From the NCBI RefSeq assembly GCF_043641665.1, contig NC_092200.1, forward strand, positions 9,369,694-9,433,693: a DNA stretch of 64,000 bases, in the 5' to 3' direction. Shown here one piece after another: positions 1-61,090 of this stretch (position 1 is the first letter of the stretch; every line of letters starts with the position of its first letter). Source of the stretch: Enoplosus armatus (lineage: Eukaryota > Chordata > Actinopteri > Centrarchiformes > Enoplosidae). A model generated the notes under the pieces. The model was not told where the DNA came from. It searched no databases and saw only the letters and a program-made list of their open reading frames with translations. The position numbers were made by a program, and so were the translations under genes.

Positions 1-764
1 GCTAACATTACTACTGTGAGGGGGTTGTCAGCACTTTTAACCCATGCTGCCAGTTGATGGTCAGGGACACAACACTAATTTCTCACTAATTGCAAGAGGT
101 AACAGTGTGTAGTCCTGGTTAGCGTTATCATTGCTAGTAGCTGCTATTTTCCCCTGGAATCCCAAGCTTAATGTTAGCTAGCTAGAGCAGACAGATGTTG
201 TGGCATGTACTGACTACATTTTGGAGACATGAGGATGAGTGCCATATACAAATTTACCTTTAAAAAGTAATTTTACTGGTTTCCAGCAAGTTGTTTTTAA
301 TTGTCAATATATAAGCTACCATGACATTGTGGTGCCCGCATCCTTGATGTTTATAAATGTGAAAGCTGTCCACAGAAAGTAGGGATGGCAGTATGCCCTC
401 AAATTGACATTAATAGCCTATAAAGTTTCAACCTTTGACAATAACCACATAGACGAGTGTAAAATTCTCACGACTTGAATAGATCATTCTTTGAGAGGAA
501 TGAGGACATCTGGCCTTTAAGTTAACTATGTTAAATTAAATCTGTTTCACTGTCATGTTTCTGTATTTACTATTCTTCTAACAGATGGTAATCTCACTGT
601 TTTCTGATCTGTTTTTCTCCTTTGCTGTGTTTTGTCTGAGCAACGATGACACACTCTAGTAGCACCATGGAGTCGTTTTTTCTGAGTGGGTCCCCCTTTT
701 GTTTATCTTGTGCACACGGGCGAGTGACTTGGAACACATTCCTACCAATGGTTTCACATTATCC

Positions 765-845
765 CACTGATCAACAGGTGGCAGTAACACACAGAGACAT
801 GCTGCAATGCGCCAGCAAAGGGAGAGAAGAAGAAGACTGCAGGAT
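765..845 (+). repeat. Dispersed fish repeat fragment ending in (GAA)n-like tract
   Basis: The segment GGTGGCAGTAACACAC followed by TGCGCCAGCAAAG and GAGAAGAAGAAGAC resembles a repeat often seen in teleost DNA, where a GGTGGCGGTAATGC box is followed by an AAGAAGAAG end. The recognition is from memory and no ends or target duplications were found. Confidence 0.3.
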
Positions 846-1532
846 AATAAATGTGGATGCAAACAATGCTGGATTTAAAATACTCAAGGATTGGTACTCA
901 TTGGATTTGGTGAGTAACACTGATTGTTGTTGTTTGTTCAGAAGAAAACACCACAGGCCCCCTTTCAACAACTTGACTTGAGTTGTTGCTAGTGGCTGTT
1001 CATTTATCAACATTTTGAAATTCTTGGAGTTTTTTTGCAAATGGATGAGTTTGAAAAATTGAACAGGAGCAATGGAAAAATACTGCAGCCAAATGTGAAC
1101 TGGGGGAGGAGGAGGAGGTGCAAGCAACTGTAGTTTAAGAAACCTCAAACCACCACAAGATCAAGGTAAACCACATCTTTTCCCATGTCTTTCCTTGCTA
1201 TGAAGCATTTATACCAGGTTATGTGAAAACAGAGTGCCCCCCCACCTCTATTCATCAACAGTTGAGTAAAATACAGCACATGTGGTGAGGCATATTAGAG
1301 TGTGTTACTGTTCCTACCCTGGTCCAAGCAGTGGTCTCCATTCCAGCTTTCAGACATACTGTAACTACCACATACTACACACACACACAAAAAGGAGAGA
1401 GGGAGGGCAAATAAAAAAAACAGAGAAATAGGATTAGTTTGCTGGCGACTGTGGAGATAATAAACATTAATGTTGCATAGTAAACTCAGCAATGTCTGTT
1501 AAAATACTCGGGACCCCCACAGCCCCCTGTAG

Positions 1533-1534
<2 letters not shown>

Positions 1535-1568
<34 letters not shown>
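1535..1568. repeat. (CA)n microsatellite
   Basis: Uninterrupted CA dinucleotide run of about 34 bases in the atp8a2 intron that runs off the left edge. Confidence 0.95.
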
Positions 1569-1569
<1 letters not shown>

Positions 1570-1851
1570 CACAACAAATAAACCCAACTAACATTCACAT
1601 AAGACTGTAGGGAGTAAAATGATAGCGGGAGTATGAGATGGAGAAGTGAAGAGAGAGAAGAGATGGATGAGTGTGGAGAGGAGACAGACTGGCTAGACGA
1701 GACTAGATTGACTGGAGACTCATAACGGCTCTGAGGAAGCAGCACAGCGCTGGTGTGTACACAAATACTGTGCAATACAGACACAGAAATAAAAACAGAA
1801 TATGAACAAAAGCACACATAAACACATAGAAAATACAAGTAAGATGCTTAC

Positions 1852-39391
<37,540 letters not shown>

Positions 39392-39625
39392 CTTGCTGGT
39401 GGTGAACGAGTGTCGGTGAGGCTGGGACGAGGAGGCCGGAGCGGTGGCATGCTCATGGCTCACCGACAGAGCAGGGGAATGCTGCTCCGGGCCCAGGCTG
39501 CGGCCGCGGCTGCTGCTGCTGCTCAGGGATCATTGTTTCTCGGTTGGTCCGCGGGGGTAATGTTGTAGAGGGCAGCTTCAGCCAGCGTTAAGTCAGACGG
39601 GATAAAGAATGTGTTACTTCCGGTC
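39392..39625 (-). promoter_or_regulatory. atp8a2: atp8a2 5'UTR and proximal promoter
   Basis: GC-rich sequence upstream of the start codon, including a short GCT repeat (39510-39524) and, at 39616-39623, ACTTCCGG (CCGGAAGT on the gene strand), a consensus ETS-factor site typical of TATA-less promoters. The transcription start probably lies between the ETS site and the ATG. An upstream ATG near 39527 opens a short out-of-frame uORF if it is transcribed. Confidence 0.45.
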
Positions 39626-41242
39626 ACTACTTTCAAATTAAAATACGTTAGCATAAAGATTATTCAAGGGGAATGTGATAAATCTTCAATTAAGTGAAGT
39701 TGTACAACACTTGACAGTCACATTAAATTAGAGCTGAAACATCAATCAATTAGTCAAATAACAGAAAAACTATCAGCAACATATTTTATGATCAGTTAAT
39801 CCTTTAAATCACTTGTCAAGCTAAAATGTCTTACATTTCCAGCCTATTAATTGTGAGATTTGTTGCTTTTCTTTGCTTTATACTATTGTAAATTAAATGT
39901 CCTCTGGGTTTAAACTATTCATCTGACAAAACAAGAAGATATCAAGTTGGGGTTCAGGAAATTGTAAAGGCAATTTTTCAATATTTTCTGAGTTTTTTTT
40001 AAACCAAAGAATGAATCAATCCATTGAGAAAATAAGTTACAGATTAATTGATGACGTAAACAACTACTAGTTGCAACCCTGCATTGAACAAGTGAGTACA
40101 ACAGTGTCATTTAATTATTGTATTATCTATAATTACAAGCAAACCTTTATTTTGAAGGGCATTTACCAAACTTCCGCTCCTGTCCTGTCTGGCTTTATCA
40201 CAGTCTGGTGCCCGTTCAGTGGAGCTAAGGGGGCGCGCATCATATGGTGACATGCGTGCGCGCACCGGCCTCTGGATGCAAAATCTAAGATTTAACTACA
40301 ACTAAGGTTATTATTAAGACTATTTTTAGGAAAGTTATTTTATCAATTTGCCAATATATTAATGCAATTAAGCGTGAGTGGAAGAATTTGAGTTTTGGAA
40401 AATTTTTGTATTCGTTTTTATTCAATAATTTGCTTTAAGAGACTGAAATATGGCTCGACCAGAAAATACACGCTAGCTAGTGGTCATACAAGGTGCTGAG
40501 TATTGAATGGAGGGTGCGTTGTAGTGTTGTTCTACCATTCTGAGTATTTAACGTTAGCCAACACTCACCCCAACAGCGACAGTTTTACGGCGATATAAAC
40601 CTACCAAGACGTTCACAGAAACTTTTATAATCACTTCTGCCGCAAAATCCACTTCCTCTCTGTACATTCATGTGATTGGTTTGTTCAAAGCACATATTTT
40701 AGCCACAATATGGCTACACAAACAGCTTGTTGGTCGTTAGGGCGGCCGTTGACACCTGTCGCTCGAAACTACACGCTCACGGCGTTCTCTTCGTACAATG
40801 GCGCGTGCGCACACAAAAACACACACGCACATACCCACATACACCAGATTTCCAGGCATAACAAAGCTGCATTTTATTCCATTGTTAAGGAGCAGAGAAG
40901 AAAACCCATATCTTCATTTTATTACATAGTAACATGTTTATCTTAACGGTTTCATTTACTCTCATCACATTGTAACATAATACATATTCATATTTCAAAA
41001 GTTGATTTCCATCTTATTAAATAGGAACAGAATAAATATTCACTTCTGAACTGAGTGGCCACAACCTTCTCCAAGTCTCTGCAGTGGACACTAGCTGAAC
41101 AGAAGCCTTCTGAGAACCAGGTTTACAGGACACTGGACCTTTCCTTCAGCACCCACACACACTCACATGCACACACAATTAAACCATACACACTTACCCG
41201 ACTCTCATACATTGACATATTATACTGCATCATTCCTGCAGT
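39626..41242. other. Intergenic region between atp8a2 and rnf6
   Basis: Contains the MITE-like copy at 39727-40085, a GC-rich patch around 40220-40275 (GGGGGCGCGCATCATATGG) and another at 40735-40815 with several CpGs. No gene was recognised. SHISA2, which lies here in human, was not found. Confidence 0.55.
39727..40085 (-). repeat. Dispersed fish MITE-like repeat, copy 3 (near full length)
   Basis: Starts TTAGAGCTGAAACATCAATC and ends AACTACTAGTTGCAACCCTG. In between are GTCAAGCTAAAATGTC, TTTGTTGCTTTTCTTTGC, GTTCAGGAAATTG and GAGAAAATAAGTTACAG blocks. The ends are loosely inverted (AGAGCTGAAAC versus AGGGTTGCAAC). Same family as the copy at 5587-5835. Confidence 0.6.
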
Positions 41243-42724
41243 TTTATTAGTGACATGTTAACTGCAGACATGTTGTAGCTCCTGTGTACTGTTGTTGATG
41301 TACAAAGTGACCCTGGTGGCAACACACTGACTAGGTGGTTCAGCTAAATAATCCACCTATGCTACACTAGAAATGCCAATATCTGTGCATGTAATGTAAA
41401 AACAAACCATAAAGAGCGTACAGGAATATCATATTACTAACACTGCATCATTCAGGTGTTGCACTGGTACTGGAACTTAAATAGGCTGCAACCATTGCAC
41501 TGCAAGTTGTGTTGTTAACGGATTCTTATTAGCAGAAAATGTAGCTTTGGAGGCAGAGCTCTCATGAAGAAGGATTTCAGAGTTAAGTGGACAACCTGTA
41601 TAAACTCTAGAAAATCTTTTTTTTTTTAATTCCATGTTCCAGGTTCCAGGTTTTTACTCAGCAGATGCATCGGGCTAACTACTCAATATAACTTCATGAC
41701 ACAGATACCAGGGGTATCTGTCAGGTATGGATCCGAAACAGCAACAGGAAACATTGATTTCAGGGTAAACAAGACTTTGTTTTTAAGTGGAGATGATAAT
41801 CAGGCATTACAATGTAAACAACAATGAACAGCAAATCAAACAATACTGTCTTTTCTCTCCATATTGCACAATTCATACTAAATTACAACTTTGAATTCCT
41901 GATTATCACATGCCTTCTGCATTTCATTTCAATTGTGCTGCTCATATGGTAATGTTAATGATTTCAAAGTGGCTGAGTTTAGTGGGTGACTTATGGATGA
42001 ATTCTGTATTGCAATTATATGGAACAAGTGTATGGAGAGGGCTTAACAAACAAATACTACTAGACGTACAGAATAAAACTTATTTCAAAATTAAATACAT
42101 AGCTCATACACATCCCAATAAGTCATACATCTCTAACTGTAAAGGGACACTTTAAAATGGATGTCGAAGCTTTAAAATGGTGAATGTAAAAAAACCCCGA
42201 AGGTTTCCTGCTTCCATTCTAAACAGATGGCCTGGGAGGAGCGTCTTGCTTCAAAACCCTTAAATACAAGCAGTGGTGAGTTATTTACAGCTTATACTGA
42301 ATAAATCAAGTCTAGAAGTGATTTGTGTATTTTAGTTGTGACAAAGAGACGTCACATTTATCAGACATTAAAGAGTTAAAGTGAGACTAGTCAGCAGCAG
42401 CTACAGGAGCTCCTTAAGCATTAATGCCATCCATTGACATGGGCCTCTGAAGCTTTGTGACAGAGACCAGTGAAACAGGTCACAGGAAGAAAAAAATAAA
42501 ACAATAAGTTGCTCAAAACAAAGAGTCTAAAAAAATAAAGTTTTGTTAATTCTCTGCATTTATAGTTTCTTTTTTCTGCACTTTTGGTTCAACCTTCAAC
42601 TTCAACACAATGGATATTTTCAAAGAAATTAAACCATGAAAGCGCTATGTACATGCAAAGCCCACTTGGGTCTGCTCAGTTCAGCCAGCCAGGAACTTGA
42701 TAGTTGAGTTTGTCAGCAAATAGG
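41243..42724 (-). other. rnf6: rnf6 3'UTR with candidate poly(A) signal
   Basis: Follows the rnf6 stop codon. TTTATT at 41243-41248 is AATAAA on the gene strand, the first canonical signal downstream of the stop, giving a UTR of about 1.5 kb. Further AATAAA hexamers are at 40918-40923 and 40873-40878, so longer forms are possible. No coding content seen. Confidence 0.5.
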
Positions 42725-45700
42725 TCAGTCGTGATGCACTGCGAGTATGGGCTGCCTGCAGATGGGGCAGGTGTTGTTTTCAGAGAGCCAGCGGTCAATG
42801 CAGTGGATGTGGAATTCATGGGAGCAGGGAAGGCGACGCAGCTTGTTGCCCTGGGCATACTCATTGATGCAGACACTGCATGCACGACCCATCTCCCCCT
42901 CCAGGCTGGCCTGACCATAGGTACGTGTGGATAGATTGTCAATCTGCTCTTTGGTCAGGCCCCTAGGGTGTTCGTCATCCTCCTCATCATTGAGCAAGAA
43001 GAAGTGTGCCAGCCGCAGAATGGGTAGAGTACCGTTTTCTACCAGGTTGTTGGTGTCTCTGCTGGTGGCCCTTCCCTCTGTGGTGCTCACCACCGCTCCA
43101 CCGAGCCTGGCCTGCCCACCCTGGTCCTCCTCACTTCCCACCAGCCCCACCCTCTCCTGATCTACCACACCTGTACCAACCTGGCCAGCTGTGCTCTCAT
43201 TTGTATGTAAACGACTGGCTGGGCTGGTGTTACTATTTGTAGCACTAGCATCTGTGTGGCTAGGTGCAACAGTTTCAGAATCAGCCTCTGTCTCCATTAG
43301 GGAGCTCAGCTCCCCAAATCCAGTCATGATCTGGCGCAAGATGGAACGCAGGGCGGTGGAGTTGGGCTCCCCCAGGCCTGTCTCACTGATGCGCCTCAGT
43401 GGAATCCGGATAGTGCTCACATAGGTGCGGATCCCAGCTCGCTCAGAGCGGGAGATGGTGCGTCTAAATCCACCACTGTCACTTTCAAATGTGACTGTAT
43501 TCTCAGCAACGCGGGCACGAGAACGTGTTCTGCTGGCGATGCTGTCCCGATCGCGGTTTTCACCCGGTCGAATCCTTCTCACCTGCAGGTCCAACATGAT
43601 GGTTGGGTGCCGTCGCACTGCTGAACTTCCTGCTCCTATTACATGCGATTCACTCTCGCGTTCTCCTGTTTCTACAGCTGGCTCTGTAAGAGCTGCAGGT
43701 TCTGCCACAGCCTCCCCTGTTTCCATGGAAACAGAGCTTGTGCCACTGCCTGGCTCAACAGTGTGGATGCTAGAGCCACTGACACCACTGCTTGATGGTG
43801 GAGTGGTACTGGCAACTGGGATTCTGTGCAAGGGGGAACGGCTTCGCCTGGACAAGCGGGATGACACCCCACCCCCTGCTGCAGCCCTGCGCGCACGACC
43901 ACGTGATCGAGTCCTACTGCCACGTGATTCATGTCCCACTGCTGGGGCCTGAGACCCAGATTGGGGTGACACACGGGGACAGTCTATAGAAGCAGACATA
44001 TCATCACTGCCCTGCTCTACTTCAGCATTCAGGGCTAGATGTTGCGAAGTTGTAGTTTGATCAAGAGGGGGGTTGGGAACAGTGGGAGGTGGCGCTAAAG
44101 AGTGCAAAGTGGCACCTCTCCTCTGAGGAGCAGCAGCTGGGGCGGCCACTGGTGCAGGAAGTGCAGGGGGGCTCATAAAAAGAGTGGTAGTGCTGCTGCG
44201 TGTACGCCGTGTCTGCATCCTCCTACTGAGGGCTGGGCGGGGGGTGGGGTATGGGGCTGGCCTTGCCGTGGTTGGAGGGCGAGGGTTGGAGAAAGAGGAA
44301 GCGGTGCGTATAGAGGGTGAAGTTGTGTTTGGGGCAGTCACTGGCAGCTCTGCAGTGTCCGCAGTGTCATTATGCTCCCCCGGCTCGGGCTGATCATGGT
44401 TGATGTTGATTTCCAGGCTAAAGCGGAATTCTCCGCTGTTAGGGTTGGTCCGGCTGACAGCGCGCCATGTTTGGTTGCCACTCTGCCCACTACGAGTAGC
44501 ATTACCGGTGCGTCTGAAAGTGTTCAGCCACTCCAGTAATGAGTCACCATTAGAAGTTTCTGCTCCGGGCTCTGTGCCCCCTGAAAAAAAACAAATATGG
44601 GTAAGACTGTAAACTAACATGTTTCGCCCCGAAATCTATTCTCTTATACAGGAAAACCATAAAAAAAAGGATTGCTGTTTCCCAATGTCCACTTTCAACA
44701 CTGACAGCATCAATGTGCTTCATACCTTACTCAAGACTAGCACTTCTACTGCATTTACTGCCAGGCTAAACCAGACTCACAGTCAAATGAACTGTGTTGC
44801 AACCTTGTTTAAAGTCGAAACTCTTATAGATCACACCCTGGTCATATTGTGCACCTATTCAACAATATAAGTCAAAAAACAAACACAAAAAATGTTTTTG
44901 TATTCTTATATCAAAATCCAATCATGTTTTCTTCCTGCAAAGCAAAATATGACGTGTGTTTAGGTAAGCTTGAACCAACCAATTTCAACTAACCATCATT
45001 CATCTCGACTTTAAACCTTGCCAAAGCTCATGTCAAACTAAAATAATAGATGATTCTATATTTGTCTGAAATAATGTATGAAAGATGTTAGTATGTGTTT
45101 TGTAAGTCCAGTCCTAAAACATATTGTTATGTGATGTTTTTTGGCTTCCTTGTTAATCAGTAGTGACTTAACCCAAGCCATATGGCATCATGACTAGTGA
45201 AAGCCAGATTTGGAAAGATCAGATAGAGACAAGTCCCTCCCTCTCTTCCCTACCTGCCCCTCGTCTCCCTCCGGCCCCTCTCTCTTCTCCCTCACCGCTG
45301 CTGCCCTGCTGTTCTCCGGAATCAGCAGTCTGCAAGCGCTGCTCAGTACGGGGCTGAGAGGACATGCGCTCTTTTGCTCCATCAAGACGCTGCCGGAGCT
45401 CCTCAGCAGTCACCTCCCCTGTGAAACATATGAACAGCAGCAGTGGGTCAAGAAGATCTATACCTGCTCCTATGCTGAGAGCAGATTATCAACATCATTG
45501 CGACATAATATGTACTTTGTAAGCTTCATATGCTTAGAATATATGTGAAGTAAGGCTACATTGGCAATCCCAATCAATGCGATCTCTTCTCACCAGGGGT
45601 GCCAAGCAGGTTGCCGTCTCTCATTAGGCGATACTCCTCTTCACTCAATTCATTAATGAAGTGATAGTATGCCTCCTCCCGTCGAAGACGCTCTGCCTGC

Positions 45701-45735
45701 CTCCGCCGTTCGTCTCCCCCACCAGGAGGGTCCAT
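42725..45735 (-). CDS. rnf6: Rnf6, RING-H2 E3 ubiquitin-protein ligase
   Basis: Coding exons in transcript order: 45594-45735, 45296-45418 (or 45254-45418), 42725-44580. They join in frame to 706 aa (720 with the alternative donor). Human RNF6 is 685 aa. The N-terminus [20 protein letters not shown] continues into [19 protein letters not shown] and LLGTP, the RNF6/RLIM signature. Next come [20 protein letters not shown] and [13 protein letters not shown], then a long Ser/Arg/Pro-rich disordered region. [20 protein letters not shown] and [19 protein letters not shown] follow. The C-terminal RING-H2 is [15 protein letters not shown] and CPICRQP (about residues 656-698) with all eight zinc ligands. 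[10 protein letters not shown] and [14 protein letters not shown], with cdk8 next door, favour RNF6 over RLIM. The start has G at -3 and +4. In mammals it acts in nucleus and cytoplasm, including on LIMK1 and the androgen receptor. Confidence 0.94.
45254..45295 (-). other. rnf6: rnf6 alternative in-frame 5' splice-site extension (14 codons)
   Basis: Exon 2 of rnf6 can end at 45296 (GGTGAGGG) or at 45254 (GGTAGGG). The 42-nt difference keeps the frame and would add the Gly/Glu/Arg-rich stretch [14 protein letters not shown]. Both choices leave phase 1, which fits the exon at 44580. The sequence alone cannot say which is used. Confidence 0.5.
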
Positions 45736-46882
45736 CACCGTGAAAAGTGCTGGCAGACAGATGAATGAGGGTGTCAGTCAGGGGTGGAATGTGATCTGAA
45801 ACTACACACTATAGCTTTACATTAAGCATTCAAAAAAATAAGGGCTGAAGCCACATAGGGCCTCTGCAACTCCACTGTTCAAGTGGTTATGCTCATATGT
45901 CATTACAATATGTTGCTTAAGAACAAAACAAGCTAATGTCTATTTGATTCTCTTTTGGAAAGATAAAGAAACGAACGTTTTGCTCAGCTATATATCATAC
46001 ACTTCCTGGGCTGCGTTAGAAAATAGCAAAAATGCAACGCAAGTAAGAGTTGTTCGATTACCTTAGCTTTACAGTGACTAATCTCCAGCCAAGGGCGACA
46101 GTTAAGACAACGCCATCCATTTTCTATCGAAAGACTCCACCAGCAAGATACTGAGTAAGGCTACAGTAATCTTGCTAACGTTGCTAACGTTTAGCCCGAA
46201 GTCTAGCGCCGCATCTAATTTAACATGTGGATAAATGCTCAATTCATTCACTGTAAGGAATAGCCAACAGACATCCTAATTACAACGTAGTTTTCATGTG
46301 AGCTAATATTAGCCAAGTTACAACAGTAGCTACGGAAGGCCATGTTGAAGGCAGGGGAATAAAGCAACAAAACTGGCGTTGTCATCCTGGTTAGCCACCA
46401 ATCACCGGCCTAGTGTTAATGACGGACACGCCAAGCGTCCAATCACTGCTCTACAAAGGCGGGCGACGATAAACTAAACGGAGGTCTCCTCCATGTAAAC
46501 GCAGGGCAAAGAAGGAAAGACAAAGAATCTTGTCAGCTCTCTGACAGAATTAGATAGTCAATATGTTACTGCCTGGCAAGAGTTAACTCCGTTGACGCCC
46601 AAACACAACAGTCAATTTTGTGGCCAATTCAAGAATGTGAAGTGTCATTTTGAATGCGCAACGCTTTAGTTGCTAACCGAGCGCTAGCAATTAGCACATC
46701 TAACGTTAGCGAATAGCAGTCCGTCGACACAAGTGTTAGCTGACTCGCCAGCGAGCTGATTGACTCTTCAGATATAAATCTGACAAACAGTTTTATGAAG
46801 CAATTAATGTAGACGGAACTTAACACTTAACCTTAGCATGGTTTTATAAGAGATGACAATGACATTAAAAGGAATTTACTAC

Positions 46883-46970
46883 CTGACAAAGCAGCGGTAA
46901 TATGGACGGTTTGCTTTACTCTTCCTTCTCTCTCGAACCAAGATGGGACCAGTGGTGTTACAATACACCG
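46883..46970 (-). promoter_or_regulatory. rnf6: Probable rnf6 non-coding first exon and promoter
   Basis: The rnf6 start exon has an acceptor (CTGTCTGCCAG) at 45750, so an upstream 5'UTR exon is needed. On the gene strand, sequence containing CCATCTTGGTTCGAGAGAG and CCGCTGCTTTGTCAG is followed by a GTAGTA donor at 46882. The right end is estimated. A second candidate promoter area with two CCAAT boxes (46401-46450, CACCAATCACC and GTCCAATCAC) lies nearer the gene. Confidence 0.35.
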
Positions 46971-48174
46971 TCCGTCAAAAACACTCCCTGGCTACATTGG
47001 TTCCTAGGGAACACAACATCTGCTAAACATAGCTCAAAGTTTGTTGTCCAAGAGGTGTACAATTAAATTATTATTCAATCTTGTCAAACTATACCTTGAA
47101 TTAGTGCAGTTGTTACTCACTGCAGTTGTAAACATGATGCCGCTACAGTATAGAGTATAGTAGACCATCTACAACATAAATGTATCTTTAGACTATGTAA
47201 GTCGTAAATAACTAAGACATTCTTAAAACAGTGTTTTTATTTAACATTTTCAATGCATGTACTTTTAATTCAATATTTTCCATTGTCGTATTGCTACTTT
47301 TCCATTAGTAAAGGATTTAAGTTCTTTACCACCCAAACTGATGAGTTCATGTCTGAAACAACATCTTAAGACAGTCTTGCAAGTGACCTCTAACATGAAG
47401 TAATGATGCAGTGGCATTTCAATATATAACTCATATATATAACTCGGTTTAGCAGCATTATATTGTATTATACAGTGTCTGTAGTTATAGGCTTTCATCA
47501 GAGCATCACCATATACAATTTGGCCATTCTATCATTAAATATTTCCAAAAGAAAAATCATTATATAATAATACTCCAGCATACTGGTAAGTGAGTCAGTG
47601 GTAGTGGGTAGATTGATATCAACCACAGCAATGTTACAATAAAATTCCTTAAGTTCATCATATTTTGTGGTAATTTGTAACCTATGTGCTTCAGCTATAG
47701 CCACTTTCAAATATAAATAAAAAACTCTGCTGTTTTTTTCTACCTTTGTTTGATTAGTTTATCCTCTGCACTTTTATTTGGCTACTTATAACAGCAATTT
47801 AACTCTCTATTTAATTATATATTATCCCTTTTCATTTAAATTAATTCATATTTTGACCTATATTGGATTTTAAATGTTGTTGTAGTGCCCCATAAAGCAC
47901 TTTGAATTGCATCTGTGCTTGAAAGATGCAAATAAACTTGCCTTTTCTCATAAATGTTTCTAATCAGTAGCATACCTGTAGGTATTATGTTGTATTCGCT
48001 TTAATTCATATTTTCTGTTATACTGATGTTATAGACAAAAATATGACATGCAGATATATCTTTTTGTGCCTGTATTATAGTATTGAAATATGCAAAACTA
48101 TGGCAAATGGGTATTTCTTTCATTATATGCTTGTTATGAATACATCAGCTCTAATTTTTACGAGAATTAATTTC
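46971..48174. other. Intergenic interval between divergent rnf6 and cdk8
   Basis: About 1.2 kb, mostly AT-rich. It contains a retroelement-tail-like repeat at 47872-47945. No gene recognised. Rnf6 reads left and cdk8 reads right from this interval. Confidence 0.6.
47872..47945 (+). repeat. Retroelement 3'-tail-like repeat
   Basis: Contains AAAGCACTTTGAATTGCATC, then GAAAGATGCAAATAAACTTG and CCTTTT. This matches the common fish tail in which an AAAGCACTTTG box precedes a TGAAAGGTGC...AATAAACTTGCCTT end. Confidence 0.45.
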
Positions 48175-59026
<10,852 letters not shown>

Positions 59027-59970
59027 GACACCCCTCCCACACACGCATACCTATACACACACACATATACACATATTCACGCATACACAGCCCTCACCAT
59101 GCCCACCTGAACGAATGTACTGAGGGATGTGGGGATGTCCAAGGCAACAAACCCCCCCTACCCCCCACCCCCCCACCCCACAGAGGGCACCTTGTCTGCA
59201 GCAGCCTGTTAGGTCATAATGACAACAATCTACACTTCCTCAAAATAACACACCATAACCCCAGTATTAGAAACACTGCTATAGAGCGAAACCTGATGGG
59301 TGAAACACAAGGCAGGAGGATGAGAAGAATCGATACTATGGTCAAATCCAACCCGTTTCCGTTCCTCAGACGTGATCATACCAGCCAAGAGAAGATGGCT
59401 TGGTTTGGGGGGGACACATGTTAATCTGTTGTGTCATCTCCTCCCCTGTTCTACTCCACCTGTCTCCACACCTCCACTTACGCCCTACTCTCTTCCCGTT
59501 GAAGCTTGGATGAGACTGTAAGCTGCTATGTGACTGCCAGCGGTGACAGATACCCTGTCCGACTGTCCTCCTCTGTCTGTCTGTCTATTTTGTGTGTGTG
59601 TGTGTGTGTGGCCCTCTGAGGGCCTCAGCTGAGGACTGAACTGAGCTGCTGTGAACCATGCTGGGAGGATGTGGAGCCCCCCGCAGCTGTGGCGTTGAGG
59701 ATTTTCAGAAAGGACAAAAAAAGATGAGAAAAAAAGATTTTAGTAGTTTATAATTTAATCTGTTTTCATGGTTTTGTTTTGATGGTAAGAGTGGCAAAGC
59801 AGCTTGCTGAGTTCGGCTGCTGTATGCTGTGGGCAAGCCTTACAACATGATGACAAAACCAACCAATCGCATGGAGGATGGCAGATGGAACATGCATTGT
59901 ACTGTATTGTATTGAAATATTTTACATGAAGCAAGTATCCTGACAATAAAAGTGGAAACATTAATATTGT
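59027..59970 (+). other. cdk8: cdk8 3'UTR with poly(A) signal
   Basis: Follows the stop at 59024-59026. It contains a C-rich stretch (59150-59180) and a (GT)n run at 59590-59610. It ends with AATAAA at 59945-59950, so cleavage is expected near 59965-59975. Confidence 0.7.
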
Positions 59971-61090
59971 TGCTATTTTGGCAGTGTGTATGTGCACACA
60001 CCTGATGACTGATGCAAACTAAAGTAAGTATTCACCCTTTGCACCTTTTCAATGACATCTTTTATCTTTCATTTCTTTTGCCATTTGTATTTCACAAAGC
60101 TAGTGCTGCGGACTATTTCTCAAGAATTCATACAAATGTCATCTGCCAGGAAATGCGTATAAAATTGCTGGAAGAATCAATTTTTAAAGCTGATATCTAT
60201 CTTTGCGGTTGTGTCCCAGTGTCACAGAAAGCTCACAACTAGTAATTTTTCAATTTTCTAAACAGTTGTCCTGTACTTATAATAACCCTTTGATTGATTT
60301 TTGACTTTAAGCTAAATGTCCACTTTAAGAAATTTACTATATGAAATGGGGCTGCATTAATCAATTCATCATTTGGTCTATAAAAATAGTATATAGTATA
60401 AAATAGTGAAAAACAATTCCCATAGCACAACGTGAAGTCCGATTCAAAACCTACAAATACTGCATTTTTAATCATATAAAGTAAGTATGCCAACATCTTT
60501 CTAAACTCCCCCACTTTATTATGTTGTCACATGCATGTGGGCTTTGGTATTCATGGCTAAATCAATTATATATGTTAAACTGACAGCTGTATAACAAATG
60601 CAGGCCGTGGCTTCCCCCTTGTCCTAGAATAGAACTGCATTTTCAATAATGAAAACTCCCTTTCCAGTGGACTAAACCCAGTCTACAGTCTAAAGACTAG
60701 TCTCTGCTCCCTTTCCCTGCTTTGATGACTGACATCTCCCCCAGACTGTTTTTGTCTACTAACACACCTGGGAGAGTAAAGCACAGATCTAAGTATAGCA
60801 AGTCCTCTCACTGAACCTCTTCCTGCAGGATGCTGGCCCAGCTATATCAGTCGGTTATACAATACTACCCCAGCTCATTCTCAGCATCATTGCCTGAAAC
60901 ATGTTACTAACCCCCTAAAAACCTCTCTAGCTCGCAATGTTCTGCTATTACTCGTTATTTAAGTAGGTTTTCGTGTCTACAAAATCCCCACAGGCCCCAA
61001 GATGAATTTAAAGCCCTAATAATTTTGACAAGGACTGGGACCCAGTTGCGTAAAAAACCCGTTAAGCTCTTCAGCAACGCCCAACCGTAG
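59971..61090. other. Intergenic region between cdk8 and the putative wasf3 promoter
   Basis: AT-rich, with a MITE-like fragment at 60345-60520. No gene recognised. Confidence 0.6.
60345..60520 (+). repeat. Dispersed fish MITE-like repeat, copy 4 (partial)
   Basis: Starts GGGGCTGCATTAATCAATTC, then CATTTGGTCTATAAAAATAG, TAAAATAGTGAAAAACAATT and CCCATAGCACAACGTGA. These are the left-end blocks of the family seen at 5587-5835, 25140-25460 and 39727-40085. Confidence 0.6.

Larger units (their letters stand above)
1..1851 (-). other. atp8a2: atp8a2 intron after exon 30 (incomplete)
   Basis: No coding exon recognised. It holds a (CA)n tract at 1535-1568, a shorter one near 1378-1390, and a TE-like segment at about 765-845. 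Open frames here are low-complexity or unsupported. Confidence 0.6.

Noticed and set aside
39626..41242. Searched for SHISA2 between atp8a2 and rnf6
   Set aside because: No cysteine-rich Shisa-like sequence or long supporting frame on either strand.
43425..43952. 175-codon plus-strand open frame over rnf6
   Set aside because: Antisense shadow of the rnf6 terminal exon, which has clear RNF6 homology through the RING-H2 domain.
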